Part shown: piece by piece, positions 6,103 through 11,576 of the stretch | How positions within the stretch are numbered: position 1 is the stretch's first letter | Layout of the letters: each line of letters opens with the position of its first letter | Assembly: GCA_900542965.1 (NCBI GenBank) | Contig: UQPY01000064.1 | Location: forward strand, 1-11,576 | Length of the DNA: 11,576 bases | Reading direction: 5' to 3' | DNA from: an uncultured Collinsella sp. | GTDB lineage: Bacteria; Actinomycetota; Coriobacteriia; Coriobacteriales; Coriobacteriaceae | The notes under the pieces: model-generated | The model's input: only the letters and a program-made list of their open reading frames with translations | What the model was told of the DNA's origin: nothing | The model's database searches: none | Made by a program: the position numbers and the translations under genes

Positions 6103-6351
6103 ATGCATGATGTTGGAATGAACATGAGCCAGCTTGCCATGAGCGTCAAGCAGGTCGACGACACCATCGAGCTCGCTCACGAGTGGAGCCATCAGCTGCT
6201 GCATGCGACCGAGAATTTTGACATGGAGCGCATCGGCGCCAAGCTCGAGGCCGCCATGGCTGCGCTGCACGAGGCGCATGACGCGCTCGAGGGCTACGAG
6301 GACGCCATCGAGGCCGACCATAACTCCGTCGGCTCCGTGAAGCTGGTGTAG
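6103..6351 (+). CDS. Small unknown protein at the head of the nikR-hyp cluster
   Basis: An 82-residue acidic protein that I do not recognise. It is predicted by eye to be almost wholly helical, with a heptad-like run (VDDTIELAHEWSHQLLHATENF, then MERIGAKLEAAMAALHEAHDALEGYEDAIEADH) that could form a helical hairpin. It has seven histidines, several spaced i, i+4 (H26, H30, H34), and methionines near the N terminus, so metal binding is conceivable but unproven. The start ATG at 6103 has AGGAGA at 6091-6096, six bases upstream, an excellent ribosome binding site. Only one base separates its stop from the nikR GTG, so the two are almost certainly cotranscribed and coupled, which suggests a role in nickel handling or hydrogenase maturation. 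Codon use looks like its neighbours. Confidence 0.8.
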   Translation: MHDVGMNMSQLAMSVKQVDDTIELAHEWSHQLLHATENFDMERIGAKLEAAMAALHEAHDALEGYEDAIEADHNSVGSVKLV

Positions 6352-6352
6352 C

Positions 6353-6877
6353 GTGACCGAGCACGAGCACGAGCACGAGCACGGCTGCGACCACAAGCAC
6401 GAGCATCCGCACGGTCCGGCCGACCAGGCGAGCTGCCGTTGCGCCGGCTCCAGCTCCGAGCTGGTCCGCTTTTCGGTGACCGCGCCCGACGATCTGCTGC
6501 GCCGCTTTGACGAGCAGATCGCACGCCGCGGTGACGTGGCCAACCGCTCCGAGGCCGTACGCGACCTGATTCGCGCCTCGATCGCCAAGGAGCAGATGCG
6601 CACGCCCGATGAGCATGTTATCGGGTCGCTCACCATGATCTACGACCACCATACCGGCGACCTGACGCGCCGTCTGGACGAAGTGCAGCACGACTACACC
6701 GACGAGATCGTATCGACCATGCACGTGCATCTGGATCACCACAACTGCTTGGAGATTCTGGCGCTCAAGGGTCGCGGCGAGCGCGTCTACGAACTAGCCG
6801 ACCGTCTGCTGGGACTGCGCGGTGTTAAGCACGGTGAGCTCACCTGCGCTGCCACCGGACAAAGCCTAGGACTGTAG
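6353..6877 (+). CDS. nikR: NikR-type nickel-responsive ribbon-helix-helix repressor with His-rich N-terminal extension
   Basis: NikR binds DNA with an N-terminal ribbon-helix-helix and senses Ni(II) through a C-terminal ACT-like domain. The 174-residue protein has the RHH domain at about 37-80 (LVRFSVTAPDDLLRRFDEQ, NRSEAVRDLI). The nickel ligands match the E. coli set (H76, H87, H89, C95) with a constant offset of 37: H113, H124, H126 and C132. NikR is usually about 130-150 residues. Here about 37 extra residues precede the RHH, rich in His (EHEHEHEHGCDHKHEHPHG) with three Cys (C12, C28, C30), like the metal-storage tails of HypB or SlyD. The GTG at 6353 is the first possible start (an in-frame TGA lies at 6338-6340), and no ATG/GTG lies between the tail and the RHH, so the tail is probably translated. 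There is no clear ribosome binding site; coupling to the preceding gene is likely. Confidence 0.9.
   Translation: MTEHEHEHEHGCDHKHEHPHGPADQASCRCAGSSSELVRFSVTAPDDLLRRFDEQIARRGDVANRSEAVRDLIRASIAKEQMRTPDEHVIGSLTMIYDHHTGDLTRRLDEVQHDYTDEIVSTMHVHLDHHNCLEILALKGRGERVYELADRLLGLRGVKHGELTCAATGQSLGL
6359..6382 (+). repeat. Four tandem GAGCAC hexamers encoding the (Glu-His)4 start of NikR
   Basis: Four exact copies of GAGCAC lie directly after codons 1-2 of nikR. Each unit adds one Glu-His pair without changing frame, so slippage could vary the histidine count between strains. A further GAGCAT follows a few codons later. Confidence 0.9.
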
Positions 6878-6890
6878 CGGGATTTCCCGC
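6877..6890 (+). repeat. Short hairpin at the nikR stop
   Basis: GCGGGA pairs with TCCCGC around two T bases, beginning at the last base of the nikR stop codon. There is no T-run, so I do not call a terminator. It may protect the transcript end or form a unit with the large inverted repeat just downstream. Confidence 0.4.
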
Positions 6891-6900
6891 AGCGCACCTG

Positions 6901-6971
6901 CCAAAAAGGGACAGGTTTGTTTTGGCGGGTTTAGAAGTTTTACCTACCAAAATAAACCTGTCCCTTTTTGG
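6901..6971. repeat. 71-bp inverted repeat (REP/MITE-like) between nikR and hypF
   Basis: The 25-base arms at 6901-6925 and 6947-6971 are complementary except for one base (G at 6919 against the A expected), with a 21-base spacer. Each arm starts and ends with CCAAAA/TTTTGG and contains AAAAAGGGACAGGTTT. The AGGGACAGGTTTATTTT-like core is a motif I recall in many bacterial dispersed repeats associated with REP-linked tyrosine transposases, but I cannot confirm copies elsewhere in this genome. On transcription it would form a very stable hairpin 25 bases before the hypF start, with internal T5 in the 3' arm, and could reduce read-through from nikR. Confidence 0.8.
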
Positions 6972-6995
6972 TCGGTTTTGATGAGGGAGAGCCGC

Positions 6996-9674
6996 ATGCG
7001 GCATGTGCATATTCATGTGACGGGCATTGTGCAGGGCGTTGGCATGCGGCCGTTTGTGTATCGCGAGGCCATGGCGCATGGCATCTGCGGCTGGGTGCTC
7101 AACGCAGGCGACGGCGTGCATGTCGAGGCGCATGCCTCGGGTGCGGCCGTCGACGGCTTTGTCGCCGCGCTGTCGGAGCACGCACCCGCGGCTGCCCGCG
7201 TGGAGCGCGTCGACGTTGCGGATTTGGAGCCCGGCACTTGGGATGACGCCAATGAGCAGGACTTTCGCATTGTGGCGTCACAGGATAAGACTGCACATAC
7301 GACGCTCATCTCGCCCGATATCGCCACCTGCGACGACTGCCTGCACGAACTGTTCGACCCCGCTGATCGACGCCACCACTACCCCTTTATCAACTGCACC
7401 AACTGCGGACCGCGCTTTACCATCATCCGCTCGCTGCCTTATGACCGAGCGGCCACCTCTATGGATCGCTTTCCCATGTGCCCCGAATGCGCCGCGGAGT
7501 ATGCCGGCCCACTTGACCGGCGCTTTCATGCGCAGCCCGATGCCTGCTTTGACTGCGGGCCGCATATTACCTGGCGCGAGGCGGCAGGCGGCATGGTGCT
7601 CGAGAGCTCAGAGGCGACGCCGGCTGTCGGCGACACGCGCGAGTCTAGCGACGCTATTATCGAGCGCTGTGTCGAGCTGCTCGAGGCCGGCGGCATTGTT
7701 GCCATCAAGGGCCTGGGCGGATTCCATCTGGCTTGCGACGCCGCCAACGAGCAAGCAGTAGTCGAGCTGCGCCGTCACAAGCGCCGCAGCAACAAGCCGC
7801 TTGCCGTTATGGTGCGCGACCTTACCGATGCCGAGCGCCTGTGCCGTGTCAACGACGCCGAGCGCGACTTGCTGGCCGGCAGCATCCGCCCCATCGTGCT
7901 GCTGCGCCGGCGTGGTGTTGGCATGGGAGATTCCTTCGATGCTCTCGCACTTGCGCCGTCCGTTGCGCACGATCTGCCCGAGCTCGGCGTCATGCTCCCC
8001 TATACCCCGCTTCAGCATCTGCTGCTTGCCGCGGCAGAAACGCATGGCATGCACGCGCTGGTTATGACCAGCGGAAACTTGAGCGAAGAGCCCATCGAGA
8101 CCGATGACGATCTTGCCTGGGAGCATCTCGTTGCCGCCGGCATCGCCGACGCGCTGCTCGGCAATGACCGCGCGATCCTCTCGCGCTACGACGACTCCGT
8201 GGTACGTGTGGTCGACGGGGTCGTTATGCCCGTGCGCCGCGCTCGCGGGTACGCCCCGCAGCCGTTGCCGCTGCCGGCACTCGCCAGCGCCGCGCCCTGT
8301 GTGCTCGCCTGCGGCCCGCAGCAAAAGGCCACGATCGCACTCACGCGCGAAGACGCGAATGGAACGTCGGCCTGTTTTGTGTCGCAGCATATCGGCGATG
8401 TCGAAAACGGTGCGACTTTCGATGCGTGGAATGCGGCACGCACGCGACTGGAAGACCTTTTTGACCTAGCGCCCGCCGCGCTGGCCTGCGACTTGCACCC
8501 CAGCTACCTATCGAGTCAGTGGGCACGCGAACAGGCGCGCGAGCGCAATCTGCCGCTTATCGAAGTCCAGCACCATCATGCGCATATCGCGAGCGTGATG
8601 GCTGAGGCTATCGCCACAGGACAGCTTGCACCCAATGCGCGCGTACTTGGCATCGCCTTCGATGGAACGGGCGCTGGCACCGACGGAACCATTTGGGGCG
8701 GTGAGTTTCTTGTCGCCGGCCTCGCCGATTTTGAGCGCACCGCGCACCTGCGTACCTGGGCACTCCCCGGTGGCGCCGCATCTGTGCGCGACGCCCGCCG
8801 CAACGCCTTTGCCCTGCTGAGCGAGCTCGGCCTGCTCGAGCACCCAGGCGCCGCTCGGCTTTTGGACAGCCTCGACGAGCAAACGCGCAGTATCACGGCT
8901 ACGATGATCGAACGGAATATCAACAGCCCGCGCACGAGCAGCATGGGCCGCTTGTTCGACGCTGCGGCCGCGATCCTGGGCATCTGCGGCACCGCAACCT
9001 ACGAGGGCGAACCCGCCATCGAGCTCGAGGCCGCCGCTTGGCGCGCTCTCAACGACGAAAACAGCCATTTCACTGACAATCAAGCGGGTGTATCCGCATC
9101 CGCCTCAACATCGCTGGACAGTTTGTTCAGATACGTATTAACTACAAACCCCCTATCCGGCATTTTTGGCTCGAATTTGGCCAAAAAGGGCTCTCCAGAC
9201 ACGCCGTTTGCGGCGAATATGTCTGCCGAACACCCAAAAACGACCCATTTGGGGTGTTCGCAGACGGCTTTTGCCACCCAGAGCCCATCACAAAAATACG
9301 TATCTGAACTAACTGTCCAGGCGGCCTCGGACAACCCCCTCATTTTGGATCCCAAACCGCTTTTTGAGGCGCTTTTGAGTGGAATCGAGGCCGGTGTGCC
9401 GGCCGACAAGCTCGCGCTCGACTTCCATATCGCCATTGCACGCGCATCGGCACGTATCGCAAGCGAAATCTGCGCTCGCGAAGGCATCGACATCGTCGCG
9501 CTCTCGGGCGGCGTGTTCATGAACCGACTTTTGCTTCGGCTCCTCACGCGCGAGCTCAAAGACGTCGGTCTTGCCGTCTTGGTTCCCCACACCGTGCCCG
9601 TCAACGACGGCTGCATCGCCTACGGCCAGGCGGCGGTCGCCCGCGCTCGCCTCACGCAGATCGCATCGCGGTAG
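6996..9674 (+). CDS. hypF: Carbamoyltransferase HypF, hydrogenase cyanide-ligand synthesis, with a 69-codon in-frame insert
   Basis: HypF transfers the carbamoyl group of carbamoyl phosphate to the C-terminal Cys of HypE, the first step to the CN ligands of the [NiFe] hydrogenase iron. Domains in order: acylphosphatase-like (1-90, VTGIVQGVGMRPF with R18), two zinc fingers with paired cysteines C112/C115, C134/C137, C162/C165 and C184/C187, a YrdC-like domain (about 220-420; KRRSNKPLAVM, MTSGNLSEEPI) and a Kae1-like domain (about 430-880; HHHAHIASVMAE, FDGTGAGTDGTIWGGEF, ALSGGVFMN, VNDGCIAYGQ). At 892 residues it is longer than the usual 750-800. Residues 707-775 are encoded by a palindromic insert, and the stretch before it (690-706) is also low-complexity. 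All catalytic motifs are kept. Start: ATG 6996 with GAGGGAG upstream; TTG 6978 and ATG 6981 are in frame but worse placed. Confidence 0.95.
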   Translation: MRHVHIHVTGIVQGVGMRPFVYREAMAHGICGWVLNAGDGVHVEAHASGAAVDGFVAALSEHAPAAARVERVDVADLEPGTWDDANEQDFRIVASQDKTAHTTLISPDIATCDDCLHELFDPADRRHHYPFINCTNCGPRFTIIRSLPYDRAATSMDRFPMCPECAAEYAGPLDRRFHAQPDACFDCGPHITWREAAGGMVLESSEATPAVGDTRESSDAIIERCVELLEAGGIVAIKGLGGFHLACDAANEQAVVELRRHKRRSNKPLAVMVRDLTDAERLCRVNDAERDLLAGSIRPIVLLRRRGVGMGDSFDALALAPSVAHDLPELGVMLPYTPLQHLLLAAAETHGMHALVMTSGNLSEEPIETDDDLAWEHLVAAGIADALLGNDRAILSRYDDSVVRVVDGVVMPVRRARGYAPQPLPLPALASAAPCVLACGPQQKATIALTREDANGTSACFVSQHIGDVENGATFDAWNAARTRLEDLFDLAPAALACDLHPSYLSSQWAREQARERNLPLIEVQHHHAHIASVMAEAIATGQLAPNARVLGIAFDGTGAGTDGTIWGGEFLVAGLADFERTAHLRTWALPGGAASVRDARRNAFALLSELGLLEHPGAARLLDSLDEQTRSITATMIERNINSPRTSSMGRLFDAAAAILGICGTATYEGEPAIELEAAAWRALNDENSHFTDNQAGVSASASTSLDSLFRYVLTTNPLSGIFGSNLAKKGSPDTPFAANMSAEHPKTTHLGCSQTAFATQSPSQKYVSELTVQAASDNPLILDPKPLFEALLSGIEAGVPADKLALDFHIAIARASARIASEICAREGIDIVALSGGVFMNRLLLRLLTRELKDVGLAVLVPHTVPVNDGCIAYGQAAVARARLTQIASR
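9114..9320. mobile_element. 207-bp palindrome-bounded element inserted in frame inside hypF
   Basis: The 26-base arms at 9114-9139 and 9295-9320 are complementary except for one mismatch (9124). Inside are further dyads: TTTTTGGC/GCCAAAAA (about 9163-9188), GGGCTCT/AGAGCCC (9188-9194, 9280-9286), CGCCG/CGGCG (9202-9215) and a large hairpin GTCTGC-GAACACCC/GGGTGTTC-GCAGAC with one bulge (9221-9265). The unit is 207 bases, exactly 69 codons, and both ends fall on codon boundaries of hypF (residues 707-775), with no in-frame stop. It codes for a Ser/Thr/Ala-rich, probably flexible, stretch. Its base composition and codon choice (AT-richer, ACAAACCCC, AAAAAT) differ from the flanking hypF. It has the look of a MITE or a protein-compatible palindromic repeat. 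Confidence 0.75.
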
Positions 9675-9745
9675 GCTGCTTGGCCAGCCCATGCGCCGCC
9701 GTCTCACAGGTGTAACGCGTTTGCCCGCAACCCCCGCGAGCGCTA

Positions 9746-9779
9746 CCATCAACTGATGGATTATTAAGCGCCCATCCAG
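9746..9779 (+). repeat. Alternative small hairpins in the hypF-hypC gap
   Basis: CCATC (9746-9750) can pair with GATGG (9755-9759), and the same CTGATGG (9753-9759) can instead pair with CCATCCAG (9772-9779, one bulged base). The stems are short and mutually exclusive. The rest of the 131-base gap between hypF and hypC (9675-9805) shows nothing beyond the AAAGGG ribosome binding site before hypC. Confidence 0.3.
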
Positions 9780-9805
9780 CGCAAAGCGTATAAAAGGGAA
9801 ACATT

Positions 9806-10066
9806 ATGTGCCTTGCCGTTCCCGGTAAAGTGGTCAAACGCGACGACGACCTAAAGGCGATCGTCGACATGATGGGCATCGAGCGCCCCGTATCGCTGCG
9901 ACTTGTGCCGACGGCACAGGTGGGCGACTATGTTCTCGTACACGCCGGCTTTGGCATCCAGATTGTCGACGAGCAGGAAGCCCAGGAGACGCTCGAGCTG
10001 GTCAACGCCATGACCGAGCTGGTCGAAGAGGACCAGCTCGCCACCAACCCGGCCGAGGCATACTAG
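9806..10066 (+). CDS. hypC: Hydrogenase maturation chaperone HypC/HybG family
   Basis: HypC, with HypD, holds the iron atom while the CN and CO ligands are attached and then delivers it to the hydrogenase large subunit. The 86-residue protein starts with the diagnostic MCLAVPGKV; C2 becomes the N-terminal metal-binding cysteine after Met removal. The conserved His is H46 in VGDYVLVHAGFGI, within an OB-like beta barrel, followed by an acidic helix (EAQETLELVNAMTELVEED). Length is usual. The start ATG at 9806 follows AAAGGG by several bases. The stop codon overlaps the hypD GTG by one base (TAGTG), so HypC and HypD are made together, which fits their complex. It lies 131 bases after hypF, with no clear terminator or promoter between. 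Confidence 0.96.
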   Translation: MCLAVPGKVVKRDDDLKAIVDMMGIERPVSLRLVPTAQVGDYVLVHAGFGIQIVDEQEAQETLELVNAMTELVEEDQLATNPAEAY

Positions 10067-11178
10067 TGGCGGCGGCGCAACCGGTTCACTCCGGTATCGA
10101 CTTTTCGGCATTTCGCGACCCACGGCTCGCTCGCGAGCTCATCGACCGCATTCATGAGCTTGTCGGCGACCGCACCATCAACCTGATGGAGGTCTGCGGT
10201 ACGCATACCGTGAGCATTGGCCGCTATGGTTTTCGCTCCATTATGCCGGCGGGGCTCAAGCTGTTGAGCGGCCCGGGCTGCCCCGTCTGCGTTACCGCAA
10301 ACCGCGACATCGACCACGCAATCGCACTCGCCAAGATGGACGGCGCCATCATCACTACCTTTGGTGACATGATGCGCGTGCCCGGATCGTCCACCTCGCT
10401 TGCCGCGCAAAAGGCAGCCGGACGCGACATCCGTATCGTCTACTCGCCGCTCGACGCGCTCGATATCGCCAAACACAGCCCCGACCGCCCGGTCATCTTT
10501 ATGGGCGTGGGCTTTGAGACTACGACGCCCACCATCGCCGCCGCCATCCTGGAGGCCGATGCACGCGGACTCCAGAACTTCTCGGTCTATTGCGCCCACA
10601 AGACCACGCCACCGGCGCTGCGCGCGATTGCCAACGACCCCGAGACCACTATCGACGGCTTTATCCTGCCGGGCCACGTCGCCACCATCACAGGCCTGGT
10701 ACCCTTTGGCTTTTTGGTCGATGAGTTTAGGACCCCAGGCGTGGTCACGGGATTTGAGCCGGTCGATATTCTGCAGGGTATCTGCATGCTGGTGCAGATG
10801 GTCGTTGAGGGGCGGCCCGCGATCGACAACGCGTACCGTCGCGGCGTCAACGTGGACGGCAACCCCGTGGCGCGCCAACTGGTCGAGCAGGTGTTTGAGC
10901 CGTGCGATACCACATGGCGCGGGCTGGGACCGATTGCCGCCTCGGGCCTTTCCATCCGCCCCGAGTTCTCGCGCTTTGATGCCCGCGCTCGCTTTGACGT
11001 GCCCGTTGAACCGACGGTCGAGCCGCGCGGATGCCGTTGCGGCGACGTGCTGCGCGGGGCCATCGCACCGAGCGACTGCCCACTTTTCGGCCACGCCTGC
11101 ACGCCCGGGCATCCTGTTGGCCCGTGCATGGTGAGCTCGGAAGGCAGCTGCGCTGCGTACTTTAGATACCAAATCTAG
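10066..11178 (+). CDS. hypD: Hydrogenase maturation iron-sulfur protein HypD
   Basis: HypD is the [4Fe-4S] scaffold on which the Fe(CN)2CO unit is built together with HypC, receiving cyanide from HypE. The 370 residues match the family length. Signature motifs are MEVCGTHT (41-48, C44), GPGCPVC (69-75, with C72 and C75), MGVGFETTTP (146-155), YCAHKTTPPAL (175-185) and LPGHVATI (201-208). The C-terminal cluster domain has C323, C325, C338, C345, C354 and C362; the family binds its cluster with four of these. Translation starts at a GTG that overlaps the hypC stop by one base, implying coupling; an ATG is not available until the conserved core (residue 41). It is followed after 47 bases by hypE. 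Confidence 0.96.
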   Translation: MAAAQPVHSGIDFSAFRDPRLARELIDRIHELVGDRTINLMEVCGTHTVSIGRYGFRSIMPAGLKLLSGPGCPVCVTANRDIDHAIALAKMDGAIITTFGDMMRVPGSSTSLAAQKAAGRDIRIVYSPLDALDIAKHSPDRPVIFMGVGFETTTPTIAAAILEADARGLQNFSVYCAHKTTPPALRAIANDPETTIDGFILPGHVATITGLVPFGFLVDEFRTPGVVTGFEPVDILQGICMLVQMVVEGRPAIDNAYRRGVNVDGNPVARQLVEQVFEPCDTTWRGLGPIAASGLSIRPEFSRFDARARFDVPVEPTVEPRGCRCGDVLRGAIAPSDCPLFGHACTPGHPVGPCMVSSEGSCAAYFRYQI

Positions 11179-11225
11179 CCCGAACGCCCCCACGCACCAG
11201 ACGCACCACGATTGGAGTTTTCGAT

Positions 11226-11528
11226 ATGTCCCATAGCGTCACCGATAGCACTGTCCTGCTGGGCCACGGCTCCGGCGGCCAGATGATGAAGCGCATTATC
11301 GACGAGGTCTTTCTGGATGCCTTTGGGTCGCCCGAGCTGCTCGAAGGCAACGATGCCGGTGTCGCCGCCCTGCCCGCGAGCGGGCGCATCGCCATGTCGA
11401 CCGACAGCTTTGTGGTGACGCCGCAGTTCTTCCCCGGCGGAAATATCGGCAGGCTCGCCGTGTGCGGAACCGTCAACGATGTTGCGACCTCGGGTGCCAA
11501 CGTGCGCTTCCTTTCGTGCGGCTTTATC
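11226..11528 (+). CDS. hypE: HypE, N-terminal 101 codons; gene broken off by the contig end
   Basis: HypE dehydrates the thiocarboxamide formed by HypF on its C-terminal Cys to a thiocyanate, using ATP, and passes CN to HypC-HypD. It belongs to the PurM/ThiL/SelD fold. The 101 genomic residues show LLGHGSGGQMMKRII (11-25), LLEGNDAGVAAL (38-49), MSTDSFVVTPQFFPGGNIG (58-75, the nucleotide and dimer core), LAVCGTVNDVATSGA (78-91) and the start of the following strand, LSCGFI. The full protein is about 330-350 residues. The start is the ATG at 11226 with GGAG at 11214-11217. Codons after 11528 are adapter sequence, so the peptide that the reading frame continues into is an artefact. The catalytic C-terminal Cys cannot be checked here. 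Confidence 0.95.
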
Positions 11529-11576
11529 CTGTCTCTTATACACATCTGACGCTGCCGACGACTAGTCGAGTGTAGA
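11529..11576. other. Illumina Nextera adapter read-through, not genomic
   Basis: Bases 11529-11547 are the 19-base Tn5 mosaic end CTGTCTCTTATACACATCT. 11548-11561 (GACGCTGCCGACGA) completes the Nextera Read-1 adapter reverse complement. 11562-11569 (CTAGTCGA) is in the place of the i5 index; its reverse complement TCGACTAG is, as I recall, Nextera XT index S513. 11570-11576 (GTGTAGA) begins the P5 tail. The order and spacing match a library construct exactly, so these 48 bases should be trimmed. Confidence 0.97.

Noticed and set aside
9789..9794. TATAAA as a -10 box for hypC
   Set aside because: It lies 11 bases before the start codon and has no -35 partner; it would leave almost no leader.
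11529..11547. Tn5/IS50 mosaic end as evidence of a natural transposon
   Set aside because: The bases after it are the Nextera adapter, index and P5 start, so it is a library artefact.
1..11576. CRISPR array, tRNA or rRNA genes
   Set aside because: I saw no regularly spaced direct repeats of 25-40 bases and no recognisable tRNA or rRNA sequence on either strand.

Overview
The window looks like one contig end from a high-GC gut actinobacterium of the class Coriobacteriia, most likely Collinsella or a close relative. I infer this from protein style, GC-rich codon use and gene content; no rRNA or marker search was possible. The last 48 bases are not genomic: they match the Illumina Nextera read-through adapter (Tn5 mosaic end, Read-1 adapter part, an 8-base index and the start of the P5 tail). 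Real sequence stops at 11528.

Layout. Positions 1-763 (minus) hold most of nadA (quinolinate synthase). Its promoter contains a 44-bp near-perfect palindrome, a strong candidate operator. From 1056 to 3055 (plus) lies a translationally coupled LytTR response regulator and GHKL sensor kinase pair of the AgrA/AgrC type. A convergent minus-strand gene (3116-3685) encodes an unrecognised 189-aa protein whose spacing of elements recalls a degenerate family-4 uracil-DNA glycosylase fold. Immediately upstream of that gene sits an IS200/IS605-family element (about 3725-5459, minus) with tnpA, tnpB, end hairpins and a presumed omega-RNA region. The TnpA has Arg where the first His of its HUH metal-binding motif should be. 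Beyond the element are trxA (5561-5881) and a strong intrinsic terminator (5993-6030).

From 6103 to the contig end runs a plus-strand nickel/[NiFe]-hydrogenase maturation cluster: a small helical unknown protein, a NikR repressor with a histidine-rich N-terminal extension, hypF, hypC, hypD and the first 101 codons of hypE. HypF and HypE make the thiocarboxamide-derived cyanide ligand, HypC and HypD assemble the Fe(CN)2CO unit, and NikR senses nickel. The cluster implies that the host makes a [NiFe] hydrogenase; its structural genes and hypA/hypB are not in the window.

Two repeat structures stand out. A 71-bp inverted repeat lies between nikR and hypF. A 207-bp palindrome-bounded insert (9114-9320) lies inside hypF, keeps the frame exactly (69 codons) and adds a segment that HypF normally lacks. 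The second is the most unusual feature here and resembles in concept the in-frame palindromic elements known from Rickettsia.
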